Positions 26,931-34,985 of a DNA stretch of 64,000 nucleotides are shown piece after piece. The DNA comes from Muribaculaceae bacterium (lineage in GTDB: Bacteria; Bacteroidota; Bacteroidia; Bacteroidales; Muribaculaceae), in contig JAMPDX010000006.1 of assembly GCA_023665425.1 (NCBI GenBank), positions 1 to 64,000 on the forward strand, in the 5' to 3' direction. Numbering within the stretch: the first letter of the stretch is position 1; each line of letters begins with the position of its first letter. The position numbers were made by a program, and so were the translations under genes. A model generated the notes under the pieces. That model was not told where the DNA came from. It saw nothing but the letters and a program-made list of their open reading frames with translations, and did not search any database.

Positions 26931-27113
26931 TTATTGAGGCAGGGTTGTTGTGTCGGCGGGGGCGTCGGGAGTGATGGCGGTCGGATTGGACTCTATCACC
27001 ACCTCGACGGTGTCGCCGACGGGTGTGGCGTCTACGCGGCGTCCTTTGCAACTCATTATGCCGATGGCTAGGAGCCCCAAGGCACCGGCAAGCAATAATC
27101 TGCTCTGTTTCAT
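26931..27113 (-). CDS. Small lipoprotein of unknown function
   Basis: 60 aa. A type II signal (MKQSRLLLAGALGLLAIGIM then SCKG, lipobox-like IMSC) predicts acylation at Cys22. The rest is a short, Pro/Thr/Val-rich, structureless tail (VDATPVGDTVEVVIESNP, PADTTTLPQ). It lies 15 nt after the FKBP lipoprotein on the same strand, so it is the third gene of that operon. No family is recognised. Confidence 0.6.
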   Translation of the reverse strand: MKQSRLLLAGALGLLAIGIMSCKGRRVDATPVGDTVEVVIESNPTAITPDAPADTTTLPQ

Positions 27114-27128
27114 ATCAGAATGTGTGTA

Positions 27129-27695
27129 TTATTGCTGTACACCAAGCAATTCGATTTCGAAATACAGGTCCTCATTGGGGCCGATAGGGCCACCGGGGGT
27201 ACCTTGCTGTCCGTAAGCCAAGTCAGACGGTATGATGAACTCATATTTTGAGCCCACATTCATCAGCTGCACTCCCTCGGTCCAACCTTTGATCACACGG
27301 TTGAGTGGGAATGTCGCAGGCTCACCGCGTTCCACACTGGAGTCGAACACACTACCATCAAGCTTTTTGCCGGTGTAATGCACTGTCACTGTGGCATTAG
27401 GTGAGGCCGGCTTTTCGCCGCTACCCTTCTTTAGCTCTCTATACATCAAACCGCTGGAAGTAGTGGTAAACTCTTTATCGTTATCAGCAAGGTGTTGCTT
27501 GATAAATTGCTTAAAATCCTCAGTGGTTGCTACTCCATATGTTGCAGTGTCAACCGGTTGAGACGGATCCACTACCTCAGCTACCTCAGTTACTTCTTCG
27601 TCGGCTTCTTGAGCCTCAGTCTTTGCCTTGCAAGAATACATAGTCATGCTTGCGAGCAAAGCAAAGCCCGCAAGCATCAAAGTTTTTTTAATCAT
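27129..27695 (-). CDS. FKBP-type peptidyl-prolyl isomerase, lipoprotein
   Basis: 188 aa. A lipoprotein signal (MIKKTLMLAGFALLASMTMY then SC) predicts a periplasm-facing, lipid-anchored protein. An acidic linker rich in Glu/Val follows (EAQEADEEVTEVAEVVDPSQ), then a helical segment and a complete FKBP domain: VTVHYTGKKLDGSVFDSS, GEPATFPLNRVIKGWTEG and YEFIIPSDLAYGQQG. It isomerises X-Pro bonds during envelope protein folding. The start overlaps the previous FKBP stop by 1 nt (TAATG). The C-terminal half is closely similar to its neighbour, indicating a local duplication. Confidence 0.93.
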   Translation of the reverse strand: MIKKTLMLAGFALLASMTMYSCKAKTEAQEADEEVTEVAEVVDPSQPVDTATYGVATTEDFKQFIKQHLADNDKEFTTTSSGLMYRELKKGSGEKPASPNATVTVHYTGKKLDGSVFDSSVERGEPATFPLNRVIKGWTEGVQLMNVGSKYEFIIPSDLAYGQQGTPGGPIGPNEDLYFEIELLGVQQ

Positions 27696-28282
27696 TACTT
27701 ATTGACTTTGATAAGTTCTACTTCAAAGATCAATGTGCTGTGAGGGGGTATAGCGTTAGGCACACCCTGAGCACCGTATGCCAGGTCTGAAGGGATGAAG
27801 AATGTGTACTTGGCACCCTCCTTCATAAGCTGAACACCTTCAGTCCAACCGGGGATTACACGGTTAAGGGGGAATGTTGCGGGCTCACCACGGCTTACTG
27901 ATGAGTCGAATACTGTGCCGTCAAGCAGCTTGCCGGTATAGTGCACTGTCACCTCGCTGTCGGCAGTAGGCTGAGCGCCGGTGCCCTCTTTTTCTACCAC
28001 ATACTGCAGACCTGAGGGGGTTTCTTTAACCTCTGCTTTCTTCTTATTTTCTGTCAGGAACTTCACGCCTTCCTCTTTAGCACGAGCCTCGAGTTCACCT
28101 TGGAGCTTCTCCAGATATTCGTTTATGAGTTTGTGGGCCTCTTCTACCGGCATCTTGGTCTCTTTACGGTCAAAGACAGCCTTTACTGCATCTGCAAATG
28201 ACTCGATGTCAATATCATTGACACCCATACCATGGAGTTGCTGGCCCATGGCCATACCCCATGCATAACTTAATTTGTCCAT
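27695..28282 (-). CDS. FKBP-type peptidyl-prolyl isomerase (FklB/FkpA-like)
   Basis: 195 aa. No signal peptide is seen; it begins MDKLSYAWGMAMGQQLHGMG, the N-terminal dimerisation helices of FkpA/FklB proteins, with a long helix (EEAHKLINEYLEKLQGELEA). The C-terminal FKBP domain has VTVHYTGKLLDGTVFDSS, GEPATFPLNRVIPGWTEGVQ, and FFIPSDLAYGAQG. Probably cytoplasmic. It is first in a three-gene operon with the lipoprotein FKBP and the 60-aa lipoprotein. The pair suggests one duplicate stayed cytosolic while the other gained a lipid anchor. Confidence 0.93.
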   Translation of the reverse strand: MDKLSYAWGMAMGQQLHGMGVNDIDIESFADAVKAVFDRKETKMPVEEAHKLINEYLEKLQGELEARAKEEGVKFLTENKKKAEVKETPSGLQYVVEKEGTGAQPTADSEVTVHYTGKLLDGTVFDSSVSRGEPATFPLNRVIPGWTEGVQLMKEGAKYTFFIPSDLAYGAQGVPNAIPPHSTLIFEVELIKVNK

Positions 28283-28379
28283 ATTTTGATATACATTAAT
28301 AATTGTTTCTGATTAATGAACGCACAATACCCCTTATTTGTTGCATCACACAATGAAATCAGCCGAATTGAGTGTTGAG

Positions 28380-28411
28380 GTTGCAAGTGTCAGATTTTTT
28401 AGTTACTTTTG
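28380..28411 (+). promoter_or_regulatory. Promoter of the receiver/PPDK_N fusion gene
   Basis: GTTG (28380-28383; variant of TTTG), a 20-bp spacer, and TACTTTTG (28404-28411). This places the transcription start near 28415, downstream of the ATG at 28409. That supports initiation at 28436. Confidence 0.7.
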
Positions 28412-28435
28412 CACCTGACTCTAACAACAGGTGTT

Positions 28436-31400
28436 ATGCAAACGATCAACGAACAAGCTATCAGCAAACTATATCTCAAAGACACAGCCTTCCAAAACCT
28501 GATGCAGCGACGCATCTTCAATGTGTTGCTTGTTGCCACTCCTTATGATGCCTTCATGATGGAGGAAGACGGACGTGTAGACGAGCAAGTATATTTTGAG
28601 TATGTCTCGCTAAATCTGTCCTCCCCTCCGCGGTTTACCAAGGCTGCCACCTTTGCTGAGGCACATGAGTTGCTTGACGCCAAACAGTTTGACTTGATTA
28701 TTGCAATGCCCGGTGTCGACATCAGCGAGACATTCAGCGAGGCACGCAAAATCAAGGAGCAATACCCCGAGACCCCGTTTGTAGTGCTCACACCCTTCAG
28801 CAAGGAGGTGAGCCGCCGTCTGCAAAACGAGGACACGAGCTCAGTGGATTATGTCTTCTCCTGGCTTGGCAATGTCGACCTCATCCTTGCCATAATCAAG
28901 CTGTTGGAGGACAAAATGAACGCCCCCAAGGATATCGAGGAGGTGGGTGTGCAGGCCATCCTGCTCGTCGAAGACTCCGTGAGGTTCTACTCTGCCGTGC
29001 TCCCTCACCTGTTCAAATTCCTGCTCTATCAGAGTAAAGAGTTCAGCACCGAGGCACTCAATGAGCATGAACAGATGTTGCGTATGAGAGGGCGTCCGAA
29101 GGTAATCCTTGCCCGCGACTATGAGGAGGCAGTGGAGCTGTATGACCGCTATTCCAACCGTATGCTCGGTATTGTCACTGACGTGAGCTTCAACCGCGAA
29201 GGGGTCAAGGACAAGGAGGCGGGACTGAAATTCTCCCGCTATGTTCGCCAAAAGGATGCCACTATACCCATCATCGTGGAGAGCTCTGAAATTGAGAATA
29301 AGGACAAGGTGGGCGACTTTGCCGGCATCTTTATCGACAAGACCTCCAAGACGTTGCCTCAAGAGCTGCGTCGCGCTGTGCGCAATAACTTTGGCTTCGG
29401 CGACTTTATAGTCAAAGACCCGGCCACCGGCAGCGAGATAATGCGCATACGCAATCTCAAAGACCTGCAGAAAAATATCTACAACATACCGGGGGACTCG
29501 CTATTCTTCCACAGTAGCACCAACGACATCTCCCGCTGGCTGTACTCCCGCGCACTCTTCCCGATAGCCTCAGCCCTTAAAACACTGAGATTTACTGACA
29601 TGAGTCAGGCGCCGGCACTGCGCAAACTCATATTTGAGGTGATAGTAAAGTACCGCCGCATGAAGAACCGCGGTGTGGTGGCTATCTTCAAGAAAGACCG
29701 GTTTGACCGTTACTCCAACTTCGCACGTATAGGCCAAGGGTCTATGGGAGGCAAGGGTCGCGGACTGGCATTCATCGACTCCATCATCAAGCGGCACCCG
29801 GAGTGCGAAAATTTCCACGGGGTGCAAATCACCATACCTCGCACTGTGGTGCTCTGTACAGACATCTTTGATGAGTTCATGGAGACAAACGACCTTTATC
29901 CCTTGGCTTTGAGCAATGCTTCAGACGAGGAAATACTCCGCGCCTTCCTGCAGAGCCGCCTCCCGGAGTCAGTGCGCGATGATCTGAGAGCTCTGTTTGA
30001 CGTCATAGACAAGCCCCTTGCCGTGCGCTCATCCTCTTTGCTTGAAGACTCACATTATCAGCCTTTTGCCGGTGTTTACTCCACCTACATGATACCCCGA
30101 CTGGAAGATGAGTCTGAACGCATGCTCAAGATGCTCACGGATGCTATCAAGGGTGTGTACGCCTCAGTATTCTTCTCAGACTCAAAGGCTTACATGAATG
30201 CCACACGTAACGTGATAGACCAAGAGAAGATGGCTGTCATCATCCAGGAGGTTGCCGGCGAGACACATGACGGCTACTACTATCCGAGCTTTGCCGGTGT
30301 AGGCCGCTCCATCAACTATTATCCGGTAGGCAATGAGGTGCCGGAAGAGGGTGTCGCCGAGGTGGCTGTCGGTCTTGGTAAATATATCGTAGACGGTTCG
30401 AGAGCATTGCGCTTCAGCCCGGCTCACCCCGAGTCGGTGCTCCAGACAAGCACTTTAGACCTGGCCCTGCGCGACACTCAAACTCAGTTCTATGCCCTGC
30501 CGGCCACTGACCCGGGCGACCTGAACTTCTCAGTGAAAGATGACTTCAACATCCAGCGGCTGAATGTGTCAGACGCCGTGGCCTCCGGTGCCATGAAGTA
30601 TATGGTCAGCACATACGACGGCATAGACCACATAATGCGCGACACTGACCAGGGGCGTGGTCGTAAGGTGGTGACATTTGCCAACATACTGAAGCACAAT
30701 GTATTCCCACTTGCTGAATGTGTCAAATTCATGCTCCATGAGGGGCAATATGAGATGGGGCGCCCGGTAGAGATAGAGTTTGCCGGCTGCATCGACCCCG
30801 ATGCCACAGCATCATCAGAGCATAAGGGTACACTCTATTGGCTGCAAATCAGGCCTATAGTTGATAAGAAAGAGATGCTCGATGACTCCATCATGGCCCA
30901 CCCGGACTCCGAGTTGTTGCTTCGCTCCAACTCAGCTTTGGGGCACGGACTCATGGACAATGTGCGGCATGTGGTGTATGTGCGCCCACAGTCGTTTGAC
31001 GCCATGCATAACCCGGAGCTGGCGCGTGAAGTGGAGAAGCTAAACAAGGATTTCATCGCTCGCGACCAAGGGTATATCCTGATAGGTCCGGGGCGTTGGG
31101 GCTCTTCAGATCCCTCGCTGGGTATCCCGGTGAAATGGCCGCAGATAGCCGGTGCACGCCTCATCGTGGAGACGGCTCTCCCCGGCTACAATATTGAGCC
31201 GAGCCAGGGCACACACTTCTTCCAGAACCTTACCAGCTTCGGTGTGGGATATTTCACCATCAGCCCGGCACAGCCCGAGGATTTGTTTGACATAAATTAC
31301 CTGGAAGAGCGCCCGGCGGTGTATGAGAGTGAGCGCCTGCGTGTCGTGGCCTTCGAGACCCCTCTGCCAATAGCTATTAACGGGCGTAAATCGCTCGGCG

Positions 31401-31459
31401 TGGTGCTCAAGGAGGGTATCTCCCCGACATCAGATACAACTGAGCAGGACTATGAATGA
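28436..31459 (+). CDS. Receiver-like / PPDK_N (PEP-pyruvate ATP-grasp) fusion protein
   Basis: 1007 aa. Residues about 30-150 resemble a CheY-type receiver fold lacking the acidic pocket (NVLLVATPYDAF ... FDLIIAMPGVD). Residues about 170-320 form a second receiver-like domain with LLVEDSVRFYSAV, GIVTDVSF and PIIVESSE, so a phosphorylatable Asp is plausible in TDVSF. The C-terminal half is a PPDK_N/PEP-synthase ATP-grasp region: GQGSMGGKGRGLAFID, KPLAVRSSSLLEDS and FAGVYSTYMIPR. The swivelling phosphohistidine domain (GGxTSHAAIVAR) and the PEP/pyruvate barrel of PEP synthase are not seen, so it is unlikely to make PEP alone. ATG at 28436 is supported by the promoter. The stop overlaps the coiled-coil gene by 8 nt. 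Confidence 0.8.
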   Translation: MQTINEQAISKLYLKDTAFQNLMQRRIFNVLLVATPYDAFMMEEDGRVDEQVYFEYVSLNLSSPPRFTKAATFAEAHELLDAKQFDLIIAMPGVDISETFSEARKIKEQYPETPFVVLTPFSKEVSRRLQNEDTSSVDYVFSWLGNVDLILAIIKLLEDKMNAPKDIEEVGVQAILLVEDSVRFYSAVLPHLFKFLLYQSKEFSTEALNEHEQMLRMRGRPKVILARDYEEAVELYDRYSNRMLGIVTDVSFNREGVKDKEAGLKFSRYVRQKDATIPIIVESSEIENKDKVGDFAGIFIDKTSKTLPQELRRAVRNNFGFGDFIVKDPATGSEIMRIRNLKDLQKNIYNIPGDSLFFHSSTNDISRWLYSRALFPIASALKTLRFTDMSQAPALRKLIFEVIVKYRRMKNRGVVAIFKKDRFDRYSNFARIGQGSMGGKGRGLAFIDSIIKRHPECENFHGVQITIPRTVVLCTDIFDEFMETNDLYPLALSNASDEEILRAFLQSRLPESVRDDLRALFDVIDKPLAVRSSSLLEDSHYQPFAGVYSTYMIPRLEDESERMLKMLTDAIKGVYASVFFSDSKAYMNATRNVIDQEKMAVIIQEVAGETHDGYYYPSFAGVGRSINYYPVGNEVPEEGVAEVAVGLGKYIVDGSRALRFSPAHPESVLQTSTLDLALRDTQTQFYALPATDPGDLNFSVKDDFNIQRLNVSDAVASGAMKYMVSTYDGIDHIMRDTDQGRGRKVVTFANILKHNVFPLAECVKFMLHEGQYEMGRPVEIEFAGCIDPDATASSEHKGTLYWLQIRPIVDKKEMLDDSIMAHPDSELLLRSNSALGHGLMDNVRHVVYVRPQSFDAMHNPELAREVEKLNKDFIARDQGYILIGPGRWGSSDPSLGIPVKWPQIAGARLIVETALPGYNIEPSQGTHFFQNLTSFGVGYFTISPAQPEDLFDINYLEERPAVYESERLRVVAFETPLPIAINGRKSLGVVLKEGISPTSDTTEQDYE

Positions 31460-31952
31460 GCAGGAGCTGACACCATGGCAAATATGGCTCCATCCTCGGC
31501 GGGCACACACGCTGATTGAGCAACTGAATGCTGACTTGCAACAGACCTCTGAAGCGCTTGCCAAGAGTCAGCAGGAATGCCACGAGCAGATCGAGGAACT
31601 TAAAAAGACTCGGTCTGCTCTGCAGGCTGAAAACACTGAGCTATCGCTACGCCTCAAGCGCCTCAATGAGGAATATGACGAGCAGGAAGCAGACATCGCG
31701 GAGATTAAATCAATGTTCGATCAGGTGGAAGCCATGAAAGCCCGGTATGACAAACGCATGGAGAAATACAAGGCGAAGATAGCCGACCTGGAGCGCGCTC
31801 TGGCCCGCATGAAGAATGTCGGGGCCAATGACATCATGCCCCTACCCCCGTTGCCCAAGAGAGAAGCACCCAAGACAAAGCCGGCCAAGTTAGCCCCTCC
31901 CCCCAACGACATAGAGCCCGATTCCGATTGGTATCATCCCCTCGACCTTTAG
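31452..31952 (+). CDS. Coiled-coil protein, operon partner of the PPDK_N fusion
   Basis: 166 aa, no signal peptide. A conserved-looking N-terminus (LTPWQIWLHPRRAHTLIEQ) is followed by a long heptad coiled coil, about residues 25-115 (QQECHEQIEELKKTRSALQA, SMFDQVEAMKARYDKRME). A proline-rich tail follows (MPLPPLPKREAPKTKP). It starts 8 nt before the end of the fusion gene, so the two are translationally coupled. The coil suggests a scaffold or dimeric adaptor of the fusion protein; this is an inference from position only. No family name is recognised. Confidence 0.65.
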   Translation: MNEQELTPWQIWLHPRRAHTLIEQLNADLQQTSEALAKSQQECHEQIEELKKTRSALQAENTELSLRLKRLNEEYDEQEADIAEIKSMFDQVEAMKARYDKRMEKYKAKIADLERALARMKNVGANDIMPLPPLPKREAPKTKPAKLAPPPNDIEPDSDWYHPLDL

Positions 31953-31954
31953 AT

Positions 31955-32164
31955 TCATTTAGTAAGATATATTATTAGGAATGTGATCAAGCCGATCAAT
32001 ATTCCGATACCGTAGAGGCTGAGACTGACCTTGAAATAGGTTGGTTTGTCCCATAATATGCTGTCCCCATTGAAATACCTGACTCCCGCTATTGCCAGCA
32101 GCATGAAAGTCGGACCTATCAACACGAATCCAAATAGTAATGTAAATATAAGAAAAGCAGTCAT
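31955..32164 (-). CDS. Small two-helix membrane protein
   Basis: 69 aa. First transmembrane helix FLIFTLLFGFVLIGPTFMLL, a short polar loop (GVRYFNGDSILWDKPTYFK), second helix LSLYGIGILIGLITFLIIYL. Unknown family. It converges on the coiled-coil gene, with only 2 nt between their stop codons. The start codon lies directly against one end of element X2, and the leader just upstream (AAATTGAGTAGACAC) is nearly the same as that of the OMP gene at 17207. Confidence 0.5.
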   Translation of the reverse strand: MTAFLIFTLLFGFVLIGPTFMLLAIAGVRYFNGDSILWDKPTYFKVSLSLYGIGILIGLITFLIIYLTK

Positions 32165-32358
32165 AAGTGTCTACTCAATTTAAATTAAATTTTATGTGGC
32201 TATGCTCATTTATATTTAGAACTCTTTGTTCCGGCTTTTTTTGGCATCTTTTGCCAAGTTTCATAAGTCGTTATGCCCGCATAACTCCTTCTTCGACTTG
32301 CAAAATCTGCTCAAAAATTCGCTCGACATAAAGTTTAATTTAAATTGAGCAGCCACTT
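32165..32358. repeat. Inverted-repeat element X2
   Basis: Arms of about 36 bp at 32165-32200 and 32321-32358 are inverted copies (shared core CTCAATTTAAATTAAA, then TTTATGT). Between them, the segment 32250-32320 is palindromic in part (AAGTCGTTATGCC...GGAGTTATG type pairs; CATAAGTCGTTATG / CATAACTCC). The inside aligns with part of element X1 at 11331. The element occupies the whole gap between the 69-aa and 74-aa membrane-protein genes. No promoter consensus was found inside. Confidence 0.65.
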
Positions 32359-32365
32359 AATTCTT

Positions 32366-32590
32366 TCAGTTTAAATCCCCTAAAATAGAGTACATTAATA
32401 TAGCCGTAAGTATCACACCGAGCAGTAAACCTGAGACGGCAATCCACACATCCCTCACGCCGTGAGGCTTATTCAATATCGAGGATTGATGCCGCCTGGC
32501 ATACAGCCTCAAGCACAGATACACTAAGATATCGATAATAACGGCCCCTATTATTATCCCTATAAGTTCATATAAATTTATTGTCTCCAT
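32366..32590 (-). CDS. Small membrane protein
   Basis: 74 aa. First helix LIGIIIGAVIIDILVYLCL, a basic loop (RLYARRHQSSILNKPHG), then a second helix VWIAVSGLLLGVILTAILMY and a short tail. Topology and size resemble the neighbours at 31955 and 32618, but sequence similarity is not obvious. It lies 27 nt after the 155-aa gene on the same strand. Unknown function. Confidence 0.5.
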   Translation of the reverse strand: METINLYELIGIIIGAVIIDILVYLCLRLYARRHQSSILNKPHGVRDVWIAVSGLLLGVILTAILMYSILGDLN

Positions 32591-32617
32591 AGTCGTAAAT
32601 TTTTAGGCTTGCTCCTG

Positions 32618-33085
32618 TCAGAAAACATACTTAATCATTATAAGAACAAGCAGTGTTATAGCCATTATGATATTAGTCCAAATAAGTACCTTCTGATTGT
32701 ATTGCTTCAAGTATTGGGGGTCAGCGTATTTGCTATCAGCACGTTGTGAGCCCCGGTATCTTGCCACAAACATGAAGAAGCTCCCAATCATCAATTCGAC
32801 TACCAGTATTCTCAACATATTGGCCCATGAAAGCCAAGATACAACGCCCGAAGTGTAAGGCGAGAATCCCGTGGTACCCTCATATGGCACAAAGCCGTAT
32901 ATGAGCGATAATATCACTATGACAGCAGCAAAGCCTATAGCCAAATTCTTGCAAGCCCTGTACAGCCCACTTCTGTTGGCCTCATTACCTCTGCCATCAT
33001 TATACTTGTGCATGATAATGAAGAAGCCGACAACCAGCGCCAAGCAGGCCACTAAAGTCAATATTATGAAAAGCAGTACAGACAT
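32618..33085 (-). CDS. Membrane protein, about four helices
   Basis: 155 aa. Four hydrophobic segments: LLFIILTLVACLALVVGFFI at the N-terminus, NLAIGFAAVIVILSLIYGFV, MLRILVVELMIGSFFMFVAR, and ILWTNIIMAITLLVLIMI at the end. A cytosolic or loop stretch (YRGSQRADSKYADPQYLKQY) precedes the last helix. No family is recognised. It is the first of three small leftward membrane-protein genes; no consensus promoter was found upstream in the AT-rich gap. Confidence 0.55.
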   Translation of the reverse strand: MSVLLFIILTLVACLALVVGFFIIMHKYNDGRGNEANRSGLYRACKNLAIGFAAVIVILSLIYGFVPYEGTTGFSPYTSGVVSWLSWANMLRILVVELMIGSFFMFVARYRGSQRADSKYADPQYLKQYNQKVLIWTNIIMAITLLVLIMIKYVF

Positions 33086-33523
33086 ATTCTAAAGATTTTT
33101 AATGGGTTAAACACTTCTCCATGCGAATATAAAAAATAATCGTTGTGTATTTTTTTGATTTTCAATGGTTTAGTATTATAACAATGAAATACGTTGCCCG
33201 GTTCGCCCTCTATTCATAACTCGCGTTTATGTCTCGCGAGGATGAATACCGGTAACAGGTCAAAAAACCGGCGCGACTGCAAAGTGCTTTTTATAAACAA
33301 CACTATTGAGTCTAAAATGTCGTTTACGAGGAGCATTTTTATTCATTTGAGTTTGTGGGTGCTGAAATAATAAATTTCATAAAAAGGATACTAACCAAAG
33401 TTACGGTAGATATTACCAAAATTGCGGAAATTCTCTGTATGGGGGCACAATATTTCTTGTGATGATGTCTTTCATTTGATTAGATATACTAAAATTGGGG
33501 CAATACGCGTTAATAATGTGACT
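33086..33523. other. AT-rich intergenic region between divergent genes
   Basis: 438 bp between the leftward 155-aa membrane protein gene and the rightward radical SAM gene. A -7-like sequence TAACTTTG (33403-33396) points left, but has no -33 partner at the right distance. No hairpin of note, RNA gene or coding stretch was recognised. An in-frame ATG at 33422 for the radical SAM gene adds 34 residues of non-family sequence and was not used. Confidence 0.5.
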
Positions 33524-34972
33524 ATGAAGATTACTTTTGTTACACCGCCCACGGCATCAGACTCTTACCGACCGGCAGAACGCTCGGCCGGATGTACTCG
33601 TGTCGTGTATCCTATACCCAACATATATGAGCTGACTGTAGCTGCTGTGGTCGAGCAGGCCGGACACGATGTGCGTCTGCAATCATTCACACAGCCCAAG
33701 CGGTCTGTGGCTGATTTCCGCGCATGGCTTGCTACTGATGACTCTGATGTATATGCCATATGGGGGGTAAACCTCTCGATGGAGGATGACCTGCCTGCTA
33801 TAGCCGACATCCTCAACAGTCGGGCTGACAGCAAGGTGCTGATGCTGGGCCCGGCCCCCACATTCTTTCACAAACGCTTCCTGACAGACCCGCGCATCTT
33901 CATAGTCCGTGGTGAGCCGGAAGCTACTGTGTCTGAATGGCTTGTAGCAATCGAGAAGAACGGACAGCCGGACTTTGGCGCTGTCAAAGGGCTGTCTTAT
34001 GTCGCAGGTGACGGCAAGGTGCATCACAACCCGAGTCGTGAGCCATCGCGCGATTTTGATGCCCTACCTTTCCCGGCCCGTCACTTGTTGGGCAATCGGC
34101 AGTTTCATAACCCGAAACTCAAGCTGGGGCCATACACCACGATGCTCACCTCGCGCAATTGCCCTTACCACTGTATCTACTGTGTTCCCAGCTCGCTGAC
34201 CTTTGCTCGTGAGCTTGACTTCCGCGCCGGCAACCACCGCAAGCCGCCTATCTCCTATCGCTCTGCCAAGAGCGTGGAGGCCGAGCTGAAGATTCTCCAT
34301 GAACAGGGTTACAAGGCCATTGGTTTCGTTGATGACAATTTCATCTGGAATGAGGAGCGCACCCTTGCGCTGTGCGAGCCGCTGAAGAAGTATGGCTTCA
34401 AATGGGGGTGTCAGGCACGCGTGGATGCCATAACTGAGCCGATAGCTAAAGCATTGGGCGAGAGTGGCTGCACATACATCGACTTAGGTGTGGAGTCCTT
34501 TGACGATGAGATACTTAAATATATCAAGAAGGGATTTACCGTAGCTGATATACACCGTGCTATCGCCTTGCTGCAAAAGTATAATGTACCGGTAAAGCTC
34601 AATGTACTCATTGGCACTTCTCCGCTCGAAACTCGCGAGACTATACGCCACACGGTGCGCGAGGCCAAGAAGCTTAAGGTTGACCAGGTGATGATAAATA
34701 TTATCTCACCCTTCCCGGGCACGGAGCTATATGAGCTGGCCATCAAAAACGGGTGGATACTTGGCGGGGAATATCGCCCCACGGATGTGCAGCGCGAGTC
34801 AATACTCAACTACCCTCAGCTGTCAGCTCGCGAGATGGAGAAGGCACTCTTCCGCGCCAATCTTTCCTTCTTCAGTTCGCCGCGGTTCATAATCAAGCAG
34901 ATACGCCGCTTCACCTCACCCACCGAGTTTGCTGCTGCCCTCAAGGCACTTAAAGTAAAACTTTTCGGATAA
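33524..34972 (+). CDS. B12-binding-domain radical SAM protein
   Basis: 482 aa. The N-terminal Rossmann-like cobalamin-binding domain is about residues 1-150 (MKITFVTPPTASDSYRPAER, NIYELTVAAVVEQAGHDVRL, KVLMLGPAPTFF). The radical SAM core follows with the 4Fe-4S motif CPYHCIYC (CxxxCxxC), then GFVDDNFIWNEERT, YIDLGVESFDDEILKYIKKG and KLNVLIGTSPLE. Such proteins methylate or rearrange unreactive carbons. The exact B12 ligand DxHxxG is not visible, so cobalamin binding is uncertain. It is followed 13 nt later by a GT2 gene, suggesting action on a glycan or lipid substrate, but this is inference. The start at 33524 opens the domain. Confidence 0.85.
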   Translation: MKITFVTPPTASDSYRPAERSAGCTRVVYPIPNIYELTVAAVVEQAGHDVRLQSFTQPKRSVADFRAWLATDDSDVYAIWGVNLSMEDDLPAIADILNSRADSKVLMLGPAPTFFHKRFLTDPRIFIVRGEPEATVSEWLVAIEKNGQPDFGAVKGLSYVAGDGKVHHNPSREPSRDFDALPFPARHLLGNRQFHNPKLKLGPYTTMLTSRNCPYHCIYCVPSSLTFARELDFRAGNHRKPPISYRSAKSVEAELKILHEQGYKAIGFVDDNFIWNEERTLALCEPLKKYGFKWGCQARVDAITEPIAKALGESGCTYIDLGVESFDDEILKYIKKGFTVADIHRAIALLQKYNVPVKLNVLIGTSPLETRETIRHTVREAKKLKVDQVMINIISPFPGTELYELAIKNGWILGGEYRPTDVQRESILNYPQLSAREMEKALFRANLSFFSSPRFIIKQIRRFTSPTEFAAALKALKVKLFG

Positions 34973-34985
34973 AAGCGCATCCTGT

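Noticed and set aside
28436..31459. Complete phosphoenolpyruvate synthase
   Set aside because: The phosphohistidine domain and the PEP/pyruvate barrel are not present, so only PPDK_N can be claimed.
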